Positions 20,201 to 28,800 of a stretch of DNA of 64,000 bases are shown here, piece after piece (the first letter of the stretch is position 1; every line of letters starts with the position of its first letter). The stretch is from assembly GCF_043290135.1 (NCBI RefSeq), contig NC_134701.1:199540601-199604600 (forward strand). Direction: 5' to 3'. The translations under genes were made by a program, and so were the position numbers. The DNA is from Rhipicephalus microplus. Its lineage: Eukaryota > Arthropoda > Arachnida > Ixodida > Ixodidae. The notes below the pieces were generated by a model. The model did not search any database. It was not told the origin of the DNA and was given only the letters and a program-made list of their open reading frames with translations.

Positions 20201-20645
20201 CTTCTTTCAAGTGCATACCGGCACTCTCCCTGTACTGCCATGGCTAAAAAGTAAAGGGCTTTTTGTACCGTGGTCCGTCAACTGTCTAATCTGCGGCAAA
20301 CCAGAAACGATAAATCATATCTTTCTCGACTGCCATGATGCTGTGTTCTTGTGGGACGTACTACAACGGACTATAAAAAAAGAACTACCTATCAACGCTT
20401 TTGGAATCCGTTTTCTTCCGTGTGCAGCTGCAGGGGAAGTGCCGAGTGACATGTTAATGTTGCTTTGCATGCATAGTGTGTGGAGGACAAGAATGGATGT
20501 TCGACATATGCGTGTAGACGCACGTTCAGCGAGAGACTATTTTGTTGAGAGTATGCTGTATACACGAGACGTGTTTAAAGCGCTGCCTGAACCCCCCGAG
20601 TGGTTACCTGTGCTCGACCAATTGGCTTCTGTGAAGCCTTTTTAA
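17244..20645 (+). CDS. LINE ORF2 protein, APE endonuclease plus reverse transcriptase (copy 1)
   Basis: An intact 1133-aa polyprotein that should nick the target and reverse-transcribe the element RNA from the nick (target-primed reverse transcription). The endonuclease is at residues about 10-240: N15 in TLNSRG, E44 in QETK, YAP at 118-120, GDFNCV with D148 and N150, RLDRIY at 206-211, and SDH at 231-233. A charged linker follows. The reverse transcriptase begins near GKSPGPDG (466-473), then YRPISLSNTDYK (530-541), motif A LDLHKAFD with D599, motif B QGCALSPLL (658-666), the YADD catalytic box (699-702) and GKYLGVPL (761-768). A C-terminal zinc-binding CCHC is C1014-C1017-H1025-C1030. All catalytic residues I can recognise are present. 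The ATG at 17244 gives MATNF before the endonuclease core. The NTDYK block and the single C-terminal CCHC favour Tx1/L1 over Jockey or R1. Confidence 0.94.
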   Translation: MATNFKTGICIATLNSRGLCSRRRQCQISRILLENDIDLLAVQETKMESEEQTEQMVQVFRSRYNVCVCHAVGRSGGCVVFIRSSIAVVENVSTCDSGRLVVCDFSVSGMPWRVVCVYAPNRSHEREFFFRAIEGFLKTERNVVVLGDFNCVCRAEDKTTSFNVRDRSAELLNKIVNETGLEDVGYVMTREGEVGYTHFQGHSHARLDRIYLSAKLVPLCSSYQIQHLSFSDHCLVKVNIGEKRKAAKFNWFLWKFNEKLLQDEIFVTKTKECLSNALRLETNNFIAVWEQMKCDIKMIAIERACVLRNRERQQERQLQSELDYMLSVENEVPGKFKKEIKEAKAKLEFIDDEKYRGAMIRARTERLWMGETPTKRVLSEEKKHAANKEINEIRYRNYITRDREQIKHAFVEFYTQLLSHTINDPERFKEDFLTLMPRLEDSERELLEVEITVAEIESAIDNLGNGKSPGPDGLGAAIYKFFKTEMALALHRVIRECYDKQQTPHSFRTAHVVLIPKTDDPAKLLSVESYRPISLSNTDYKIYTKVLARRLQSVVTSLVGPHQTCGIKGRTIFTNIHVTRSILECCDANNDRVAMIQLDLHKAFDKVVHEILFLLLEHVNVGTVITEGVRMVYHDCRANLVINKEVSASIPARSSVKQGCALSPLLFALYLEPFCLRILASPSIRGYTFLTSGIRILAYADDVAVFCSDKESVQEVVRIAREFCAATGSAISWPKCLGVWHGQWQSTPEVYCNMNWKIMPGKYLGVPLDHYRNATEYWSEERQRIKNCTDKWGGRNLSMFAKASVCNVFLIAKVFYVLQVLTMTRTSVQKMHRVFATFIWGSQWERTSRCNLFHRVKYGGLGLLHLFFKQLVSRFMFARDQTDNFLRTVIQARLQTPLSDFVVSSFSFEAGPLSPYLREVVTATRLLKERFSYEYLSDVTKKKLYRDLLDVFLPVPVYRASCRLGSERDVFKRVKRMPVRPSVKTFFFQVHTGTLPVLPWLKSKGLFVPWSVNCLICGKPETINHIFLDCHDAVFLWDVLQRTIKKELPINAFGIRFLPCAAAGEVPSDMLMLLCMHSVWRTRMDVRHMRVDARSARDYFVESMLYTRDVFKALPEPPEWLPVLDQLASVKPF

Positions 20646-20760
20646 ACCAAGTGCACTGGCCAAGTTGAAGCTGGTGTTTTAGTAAGTGTACATATTTTGT
20701 ATGTATTTCCTTTGCTTGTGGTTATTAAAAGGCAATAAAGAAAAAAAAAAAAAAAAAAAA
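20646..20760 (+). other. LINE copy 1 3' UTR and A-tail
   Basis: About 95 nt of unique 3' UTR follows the ORF2 stop. It ends with AATAAA at 20734-20739, one G, and then 20 A (20741-20760) that abut the target-site duplication. The poly(A) signal directly touches the tail, without the usual gap of 10-30 nt. A TTTGCTTGTGG stretch at 20711-20721 happens to resemble the tRNA target (GCTTGTGG) and could pair with the nicked target strand; this is conjecture. Confidence 0.7.
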
Positions 20761-20831
20761 GCTTGTGGTGTAGTGGTTATCACATCCGCCTAACACGCGG
20801 AAGGCCCCAGGTTCGATCCCTGGCAGGCACA
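20761..20831 (+). tRNA. tRNA-Val(AAC) rebuilt downstream of LINE copy 1, lacking nt 1-2
   Basis: Starts at tRNA nt 3 directly after the A-tail, so nt 1-2 (GT) are replaced by AA and two acceptor pairs are lost. Box A, box B, the AAC anticodon and the CAGGCAC 3' strand are intact. It may still be transcribed, but correct maturation is doubtful. Confidence 0.8.
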
Positions 20832-20902
20832 AGAGCGTTTCTTTTTTTAATTTCAATATACGTCATTGAACAAAGACTCATTCATGAGAGCTCTGCACAG
20901 CT

Positions 20903-20974
20903 GTGCTTGTGGTGTAGTGTTTATCACATCCGCTACACACGCGGAAGGCCCCAGATTCGATTCCTGTAGGCACA
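20903..20974 (+). tRNA. tRNA-Val(CAC)-like, A33, 72 nt
   Basis: Loop TACACAC loses the invariant T33, box B is GATTCGATTCC and the 3' end is one base short. Pseudogene. Confidence 0.6.
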
Positions 20975-21044
20975 GGAGCATTTATTTTTTAATTTCTATA
21001 TACGTCATTGAACAAAGACTCATTCATGAGAGCTCTGCACAGCT

Positions 21045-21117
21045 GTGCTTGTGGTGTAGTGGTTATCACATCCGCCTTACACGCGCAAGGCCCCAGGCTC
21101 GATCCCTGGCACACACA
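21045..21117 (+). tRNA. tRNA-Val(TAC), recombinant unit
   Basis: The left part carries GCGCA and GGCTCG, as in the unit at 10849. The right part carries CACACAC, as in the unit at 11576. The switch lies in the shared stretch at about 21100-21111. Confidence 0.72.
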
Positions 21118-23351
21118 AGAGCACTTTTCTTTTACAGTTTCAATGTACGTCATTGCACAAAGGCTCATTCGTGAGACCTCTGCACAGCTGTGCTTGTGGT
21201 GTAGCGGTTATCACATCCGCCTAACACGCAGAAGGCACAGGTTCGATCCCTGGCAGGCACAAGAGCACTTCTTTTTTTACAGTTTCAATATACGTCATTG
21301 AACAAAGACTCAATCGTGAGAGCTCTGCACAGCTGTGCTTGCGGTGTAGTGGTTATCACATCCGCCTAACACGCGGAAGGCCCCAGGTTCGATCCCTGGC
21401 AGACACAAGAGCGTTTCTTTTTTAGTTTCAATATACGTCATTGAACAAAGACTCATTCATGAGAGCTCTGCACAGCTGTGCTTGTGGTGTAGCGGTTGTC
21501 ACATCTGCCTAACACGCGGAAGGCCCCAGGTTCGATCCCTGGCAGGCACAAGAGCGTTTCTTTTTTTTAGTTTCAATATACGTCATTGAACAAAGACTCA
21601 TTCATGAGAGCTCTGCACAGCTGTACTTGTGGTGTAGTGGTTATCACATCCGCTTAACACGCGGAAGGCCCCAGGTTCTATCCCTGGCAGGCACAAGAGC
21701 ATTTTTTAGTTTCAATATACGTAATTGAACAAAGGCTCATTCGTGAGGGCTGTGCACAGCTGCGCTTGTGGTGTGGTGGTTATTACATCCGCCTAACACG
21801 CGGAAGGCCCCAGGTTCGATCCCTGGCAGGCACAAGAGCATTTCTTTTTTTAGTTTCAATATACGTCATTGAACAAAGACTCATTCATGAGAGCTCTGCA
21901 CAGCTGTGCTTGTGGTGTAGTGGTTATCACATCCGCTTAACACGTGGAAAGCCCCAGGTTCGATCCCTGGCAGGCACAAGAGCACTTCATTTTTACAGTT
22001 TAAATATACGTCATTGAACAAAGGCTCATTTGTGAGAACTCTGCACAGCTGTGCCTGTGGTGTAGTGTTTATCACATCCACTTAACACGCGCAAGGCCCC
22101 AGGTTCGATCCCTGGCAAGCACAAGAGCACTTCTTTTTTACAGTTTCAATATACGTCATTGAACAAAGGCTGATTCGTGAGAGCTCTGCACAGCTGTGCT
22201 TGTGGTGTAGCGGTTATCACATCCGCCTAACACGCGGAAGGCCTCAGGTTCGATCCCTGACAGGCACAAGAGCACTTCTTTTTTACAGTTTCAATATACG
22301 TAATTGAACAAAGGCTCATTTATGAGAGTCTATACAGCCGTTCTTGTGGTGTAGTGGTTATCAAATCCGCTTCACACGCGGAAGGCCCCAGGTTTGATTC
22401 CTGTAGGCACAGGAGCATTTATTTTTTAATTTCAATATACGTCATTGAACAAAGACTCATTCATGAGAGCTCTGCACAGCTGTGCTTGTGGTGTAGTGGT
22501 TATCACATCCGCCTTACACGCAGAAGGCCCCAGGTTCGATCCCTGGCATGCACAAGAGCACTTCTTTATTACAGTTTCAATATACGTCATTGAACAAAGG
22601 CTCATTCGTGAGACCTCTGCAAAGCTGTGCTTGTGGTGTAGCGGTTGTCACATCCGCCTAACACGCGGAAGGCCCCAAGTTCGATCCCTGGCAGGGACAA
22701 GAGCACTTCTTTTTTTACAGTTTCAATATACTTCATTGAACAAAGACTCCTTCGTGTCACTTTGCGCAGCTGTGCTTGTGGTGTAGCGGTTATCACGTCC
22801 GCCTAACACGCGGAAGGCCCCAGGTTCAATACCTGGCAGACACAAGAGCATTTCTTTATTTAGTTTCAATATACGTCATTGAACAAAGACTCATTCATGA
22901 GAGCTCTGCACAGCTGTGTTTGTGGTGTAGTGGTTATCACATGCGCTTAACACGCGGAAAGCCCCAGGTCCGATCTCTGGCAGGCACTAGAGCACTTCTT
23001 TTTTACAGTTTCAATATACGTCATTGAACAAAGACTCATTCGTGAGAGCTCTGCACAGCTGTGCTTGTGGTGTAGTGGTTATCACATCCGCTTTACGCGC
23101 GGAAGGCACCAGGTTGGATCCCTGGCAGGAACGAGAGCATTTCTTTTTTTACAGTTTCAATATGCGTCTTTGAACAAAGACTCATTCGTGAGAGCTCTGC
23201 ACAGCTGTGCTTGTGGTGTAGTGGTTATCACATCCGCCTTACACGCGGAAGGCCCCAGGTTCGATCCCTGGCAAGCACAAGAGCACTTCTTTTTTACAGT
23301 TTAAATATACGTCATTGAACAAAGGCTCATTTGTAAGAGCTCTGCACAGCT

Positions 23352-23424
23352 GTGCTTGTGGTGTAGTGGTTTACACATCCGCTTAACACGCGGAAGGCCC
23401 CAGGTTCGATCCCTGGCAGGCACA
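23352..23424 (+). tRNA. tRNA-Val(AAC), altered D-arm
   Basis: The D-arm reads GGTTTACACATCC where sister units at 13883, 35735, 39336 and 50540 read GGTTATCACATCC, so this copy has lost D-stem pairing. Confidence 0.64.
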
Positions 23425-23491
23425 AGAGCATTTTTTTAGTTTTAATATACGTATTTGAACAAAGGCTCATTCGTGAGGGCTGTGCACAGCT

Positions 23492-23563
23492 GCGCTTGTG
23501 GTGTAGTGGTTATACATCTGCCTAACACGCGGAAGGCCCCAGGTTCGATCCCTGGCAGGCACA
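23492..23563 (+). tRNA. tRNA-Val(AAC), 72 nt, D-arm one base short
   Basis: GGTTATACATCTGCC lacks one base of the D-stem region. It recurs at 35875, 39476, 50680 and 52555. Confidence 0.64.
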
Positions 23564-24498
23564 AGAGCATTTCTTTTTTTAGTTTCAATATACGTCATTG
23601 AACAAAGACTCATTCATGAGAGCTCTGCACAGCTGTGTTTGTGGTGTAGTGGTTATCACATGCGCTTAACACGCGGAAGGCCCCAGGTCCGATCTCTGGC
23701 AGGCACTAGAGCACTTCTTTCTTACAGTTTCAATATACGTCATTGAACAAAGACTCATTCGTGAGAGCTCTGCACAGCTGTGCTTGTGGTGTAGTGGTTA
23801 TCACATCCGCTTTACGCGCGGAAGCCACCAGGTTGGATCCCTGGCAGGAACGAGAGCATATCTTTTTTTACAGTTTCAATATACGTCTTTGAACAAAGAC
23901 TCATTCGTGAGAGCTCTGCACAGCTGTGCTTGTGGTGTAGTGGTTATCACATCTGCCTTACACGCGGAAGGCCCCAGGTTCGATCCCTGGCAGGCACAAG
24001 AGCGCTTCTTTTTTACAGTTTAAATATACGTCATTGAACAAAGGCTCATTTGTGAGAGCTCTGCACAGCTGTGCTTGTGGTGTAGTGTTTATCACATCCA
24101 CTTAACACGCGCAAGGCCCCAGGTTCGATCCCTGGCAAGCACAAGAGCACTTCTTTTTTACAGTTTCAATATACGTCATTGAACAAAGGCTGATTCGTGT
24201 CACTTTGCGCAGCTGTGCTTGTGGTGTAGCGGTTATCACGTCCGCCTAACACGCGGAAGGCCCCAGGTTCGATACCTGGCAGACACAAGAGCATTTCTTT
24301 ATTTAGTTTCAATATACGTCATTGAACAAAGACTCATTCATGAGAGCTCTGCACAGCTGTGCTTGTGGTGTAGTGGTTATCACATCCGCTTAACACGCGG
24401 AAGGCCCCAGGTTCGATCCCTGGCAGGCACAAGAGCATTTTTGTAGTTTCAATATACGTAGTTGAACGAAGGCTCATTCGTGAGGGCTGCGCACAGCT

Positions 24499-24514
24499 GC
24501 GCTTGTGGTGTAGT
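24499..24514 (+). pseudogene. tRNA-Val 5' stub left of LINE copy 2
   Basis: Sixteen nt of a GCGCTTG-type unit end at the LINE. Bases 24501-24514 are the left target-site duplication. The D-arm, anticodon and T-arm lie beyond the insertion. Confidence 0.92.
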
Positions 24515-24515
24515 C

Positions 24516-24554
24516 ATTCTTTTGTCGGCACTCACGCGCGTCGGACGCAAGAAT
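24516..24554 (+). other. Inverted repeat in the family B LINE 5' UTR
   Basis: ATTCTT at 24516-24521 and AAGAAT at 24549-24554 can pair and enclose almost the whole 41-nt 5' UTR just before the ORF1 ATG. It is present in copies 3 and 4 and not conserved in copy 1. Confidence 0.6.
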
Positions 24555-24555
24555 C

Positions 24556-25779
24556 ATGTGCTCCGTAGGAGCGGCGTTTGCGGCACATACTAGCCGCGGT
24601 AACAGGATGACCGAAGACCAAGACGCAGGATATGAGATTATTTTGCCACCACTGCCCCTGCCCAAGGGACGCGTCGCGCAAAACACCGTGTTTTTACACG
24701 GTGATGTGCGTGGCAGACCGTATCGAGTCGAAGATTTCCGAGACGCGCTCGGACCTACAGGACTGCTGCCGGAGGTGTTGGCACTGGGGGCCTACCAGAT
24801 AAATCATGTCTGGGCAGTCACCATGAACAACGCGGACGCTACGAAACGCTTGCTGGATGTGAAGGAGTTGAAAGTCAAGGGCCGACGCTGCATCATCGTA
24901 GACCCCCAGGATCAGCAGGTGCGGCTGCGTCTTCATTGGCTGCTGTATGGCGTCAACGATGAAGACGTGCGAACGGCGTTGGCGGCTTATGGGAAGGTCG
25001 TACAAGTCACAAGGGAGCATTGGCGTGTTCAGGGTGTCAGCGACAAGGGTTCAACCACACGTACTGTGCTTCTTAAGCTCAAGAGTGGCGTGAAGGTTGA
25101 AGATCTCCCCCATCAAATCAGGGTGGCTGGTGAACTGGCACTTGTGGTTGCACCTGGTCGGCCAATGCAGTGTCTGCGCTGCCAAGGTACCGGACATGTT
25201 AGAAGAGAGTGTAAGGTACCCCGATGCTCGCGTTGTCGGCGGTTCGGCCACAGCGAAGACGCGTGCATGCGCACGTACGCATCGGCTATCGGATCAGCCG
25301 AAGGTGACGACACAGCAGAGTTGGTGATGGAGGTGACCGAGGCTGAAGACGCGGCGAAAGGTGCAGGTGACGCGGTGAACCCTGAACCTTCAACAGGTAC
25401 AGTTACACCGACTGGTGGTGATGAGCCAACAGCCAAAGCAGACATAGCATCTGGGGAGGTGGTTACTCAAGAGCCAACCAGCCAAACCGAAGAAGGCTTT
25501 ACAAGCACCTCATCGAAGGAGCCTGAGCCGGTGGAATTAACCGAACTTCCAGTGTCGTGCGAGAGCATCAGTGGTGGGGCGCCAAGCAAAAGACCCCGCG
25601 AGCAGTCTGCAGGACGGCGTGAGGCGTCCAGCGAAAAGCAAGAAGAGGGGCCACCTGCGAAGGCGACTTCGTTCAGACGCAGCAGCACAAGGCTGCGTCC
25701 CAACCCGATATCGGACAATCACTGGCCACCTTTGTCCTCCAGTGGCACGGGTCCACCTGGAGGCTCCGAAGATGTCTAG
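24556..25779 (+). CDS. LINE ORF1 protein, zinc-knuckle (copy 2)
   Basis: A 407-aa ORF1 protein homologous to copy 1 ORF1. Conserved blocks are NTVFLHGDVRGRPYRVE (about 43-59), GAYQINHVWAV (about 78-88), the RRM-like VRLRLHWLLYGV...LAAYGKV (about 122-148) and DLPHQIRVAG (about 183-192). The zinc knuckles are C206-C209-H214-C219 and C224-C227-H232-C237. The C-terminal tail of about 165 residues is rich in Glu, Thr, Ser and Pro, with a short basic patch near KRPRE. The ATG at 24556 opens the frame 41 nt after the target duplication. The TAG stop (25777-25779) overlaps an ATGTCTAG string whose ATG is in the ORF2 frame, although stops follow. The frame is intact although ORF2 is dead. Confidence 0.9.
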   Translation: MCSVGAAFAAHTSRGNRMTEDQDAGYEIILPPLPLPKGRVAQNTVFLHGDVRGRPYRVEDFRDALGPTGLLPEVLALGAYQINHVWAVTMNNADATKRLLDVKELKVKGRRCIIVDPQDQQVRLRLHWLLYGVNDEDVRTALAAYGKVVQVTREHWRVQGVSDKGSTTRTVLLKLKSGVKVEDLPHQIRVAGELALVVAPGRPMQCLRCQGTGHVRRECKVPRCSRCRRFGHSEDACMRTYASAIGSAEGDDTAELVMEVTEAEDAAKGAGDAVNPEPSTGTVTPTGGDEPTAKADIASGEVVTQEPTSQTEEGFTSTSSKEPEPVELTELPVSCESISGGAPSKRPREQSAGRREASSEKQEEGPPAKATSFRRSSTRLRPNPISDNHWPPLSSSGTGPPGGSEDV

Positions 25780-25885
25780 CTCTATGCTAGACGCTGAAGG
25801 TAAGCATCATGCCCCGGGCTAACTTCTTAACTGTGTACCGAAACTTTGAGTAGTGAAACTTTGAGCTGTTGCACCGAAACTTAGA

Positions 25886-28800
25886 GTGGCAACGTTAAAT
25901 GTTCGAGGTCTCGCCGCCAAGCGGAAACAGAGCCAAGTCTACAGGCTACTTGTGGATCATGATCTGGATGTACTTGCTGTACAAGAAACAAAAGTAGACG
26001 GTGAGGAGGAGACCCGGGGCATGGTGCTGAGGTTTACGGCGCGTTACCACGCAATTGTAACTCAAGCAATAGGCACTTCTGCTGGCTGTGTTTTGTTCAT
26101 TAAGAAGTTACCGGGTCTGGTAGTGCAAGATACTTTCTCTTGCCCGTCTGGTAGATTGGTTTCCTGTGATTTTGTATTCAATGATTGTCAGTGGCGTATA
26201 GTGTGTATTTATGCACCAACCATTTGCGAGGAGCGATCAAATTTTTTTTCAAGCCTAAAGCAGCCCTTCACTTTGGAAAGGAAATATGTATTACTGGGTG
26301 ATTTTAACTGCGTCCTCAATGGGCGAGATCGAGCAAATGGACGCGCCAATTACGATAAAAGTTGTAGGACGCTAGCGGACGTAGTTACTCAATTCGAGTT
26401 AGAAGACGTGGGCAGCTGTATGGAAGGAACGCGGGAGGTGCGTTTCACACATTTTCAGGGGAATAGCCATGCGCGCCTTGATCGCATTTACGTGTCGCTA
26501 GAATTAATAGCCCACTGCAAGACATATGCTGTTTGCCCAATACACTTTAGCGATCATTGTTTAGGTAAATGTGATATGGGAGAGAAAACACAAGGTGGAA
26601 CTTTCTCATGGGAGCTGTGGAAGATGAATTCCACTTTGATCACTGACGAATATTTCTTAGATCAGGTTATGAACTGCATCAATGAAATAAAAAAGGGTGA
26701 TGGAAATAAACTTGCAGAACAATGGGAAGAGTTCAAGCAGCAAATGAAAATAACAGCTATTGATCGTTCATGCGCATTGAGTTATGAAAAGAAAAAGAAA
26801 GAAAAAGAACTCCGAAAGACTTTGGAAAGACTAGTAGACTTGGAGTGCAGACAACCGGGAGAGTATAAAATTGACATACGCAACATTAAGCAGAAACTTG
26901 CACTACATGACGAGGAACGCTACCGCGGTGCACTCGTCCGTGCTAGGGCCGAGGCTTTAGCGGCTGGAGAGACGCCAACCAAAAGAGCGTTAGGGGTGGA
27001 GAAAACGAACGCTCGACGGAATCATATCGAGAAAATAGAGAAGGATGGTCACGAAGTAACTGATACGGACAGCATTTTATCCGTATTTTCAAGTCATTTT
27101 GAAAACCTTTTTGCGTGTAGACAGGCAAACCTAGAAAGATTTAAAGACGAATATTTAGGACTCATGCCGCAAGTGAGTGAGGAAGTGAAAAACGCTTTGG
27201 CATTATCTATATCTGCATCTGAAGTTGAACGGGCGATTGATAAGTTAAATCCTGGGAAATCTCCAGGACCAGATGGTCTTTGTGCCAAGTGGTACAAATG
27301 TTTTAAAAGCGAATTGTCTTGCGGGCGTTTTTAACGGGCGTTTTACTTGCGGGCGTTTTTAACGAGGCATATGAGGAAAAGAAATTACCACCATCCTTTG
27401 GTGAATCGCGTACCGTTCTGATTCCGAAAACAGACGAGGTTGAAAAGCTCTGGCACGTCACAGCGTACAGGCCAATCGCACTGACAAACGTAGACTACAA
27501 AATATTAATGAAAATTTTGGCGGCCAGACTTCAGTCAGTAATAAAAGATATCGTCGGTCCACACCAAACGTGTGGAATAAAAGGTCGGTCCATAGTTACA
27601 AACGTTCATAAAATGCGATCCGTGCTCGAATGTGTTGAAACCTGTCATGCTCGTGTGGCCATACTCCAGCTGGATCTGGAGAAAGCGTTTGATTGCGTTT
27701 CCCACGCTCTTTTGTTTGCAGTATTGAAGCACATTAATGTTGGTAAGATAATTATTGACGGAGTAGCCATGGCATATCAGAACGGTAGTACGAGACTAAT
27801 TATCAACAAGACATTGGGCCCCCCCATAAGAATCGAGCGCTCAGTGCGTCAAGGTTGCCCTGTTAGTCCACTTTTGTTTTGCATCTATATTGAAACTTTA
27901 TGTCAGTCGATATTGCAGAATGACATCATTAATGGGTTTAGAGTACAATCTTCAAAGGTCAAACTACTCGCATACGCTGATGATGTTGCGATTTGTAGCA
28001 CTACCTATGTCGGTATTGAAGAATCAATCAGAGTTTCTAAATATTTCGCCGAAGTTACAGGAAGCCACATAAACTGGGGTAAATGCCTCGGCTTCTGGCA
28101 TGGATATTGGCCTTCAACACCAGAATTTTTCGCAGCCATTAAATGGACAAGAACGCCAGTTAAATATCTTGGAGTACCGCTCGAGTCATACAAAAGTACT
28201 GACGAATATTGGACACAGCAAACGAAAGAAATTAAAGAAAAAGCGAATAGGTGGAATGCAACTTATCTGTCCATGTTTGCTAGGGCTACTGCATGCAACT
28301 GGTTTTTTGTGTCTAAGCTGTGGTATGTGATGCAAGTGCTGTACTGTTCCCGGGTCAATGTGCAAAAATTACATCGGGTGTTTGCAATACTTGTGTGGGG
28401 GTCTAGCTGGGAAAGGTGCAGTCGCACAAATTTGTTTAGACGGGTGAAGTGTGGAGGCCTTGGGCTAGGACATCTGTTTATCAAGCAGTTAGTAAATAGG
28501 TTTTTCTTTTTTCGTGAGACAATAGATCCTTTCCTACTAACAGTGTGTCAAACAAGACTAAGTAGACTGTTGCCCGAGTTTGTTGTGAGCACCCATGTTA
28601 CCCCAGGGGCTGTGCAAGGATACATGAAAGAAGTAGTGGCCAGCGTGCGGTTTTTGTGTGTTCGCTTTTCAACTGACTACCTGTGGTCTGTTGGAAAGAA
28701 AAAACTGTACAAAGATTTATGTGACACGATGCTCCCCGTCCCACTGTACAGAGTGCTATATACAGCACGCAAGGGCCAGAACGTACTTAAACGAGCAAAA

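Larger units (their letters stand above)
15926..20760 (+). mobile_element. Site-specific non-LTR retrotransposon, family A, full length, intact ORFs (copy 1)
   Basis: A LINE of about 4.8 kb with ORF1 and ORF2 and an A-tail, inserted in the same orientation as the tRNA array. The preceding array sequence GCTTGTGGTGTAGT(G) at 15911-15925 is repeated at 20761-20775 directly after the A-tail, giving a 14-15 bp target-site duplication equal to tRNA nt 3-16/17. The 5' UTR is only about 40 nt. The 3' UTR is about 95 nt and ends in AATAAAG and then about 20 A. ORF2 has APE endonuclease motifs, a YADD reverse transcriptase and a C-terminal CCHC, as in the Tx1/L1 group of LINEs. Both ORFs are open, so of the four copies this is the only plausible active one. 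Its proteins are clearly related to those of copies 2-4 but differ along their whole length. Clade assignment is by motif reading, without a tree. Confidence 0.93.
20761..24514 (+). repeat. tRNA-Val tandem array 2 (26 units plus a 5' stub)
   Basis: This continues the array between LINE copies 1 and 2. Start positions, AAC: 20761 (begins at tRNA nt 3 after the LINE),21190,21335,21478,21623,21762,21906,22051,22196,22627,22772,22916,23352,23492,23635,24071,24215,24359. TAC: 21045,22482,23061,23207,23780,23926. CAC: 20903,22340. Bodies of 72 nt: 20903,21190,22340,23492. No unit here has the AAT anticodon. The block 21190-23424 repeats 11721-13955 of array 1 at an offset of 9469 bp. The first units match 10565 onward at an offset of 10196 bp. 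Confidence 0.92.

Noticed and set aside
25800..25865. A 66-bp intron (GTAAGC ... TTTGAG) that would join an upstream ATG at 25772 to ORF2 in frame
   Set aside because: Phase and splice-like ends fit, but an element copied through RNA would lose a spliced intron, the acceptor has a poor pyrimidine tract, and family A does not have it. Reinitiation or start loss is simpler.
27318..27364. Programmed ribosomal frameshift in ORF2
   Set aside because: The site is a messy duplication with filler, and family A reads straight through the same region.
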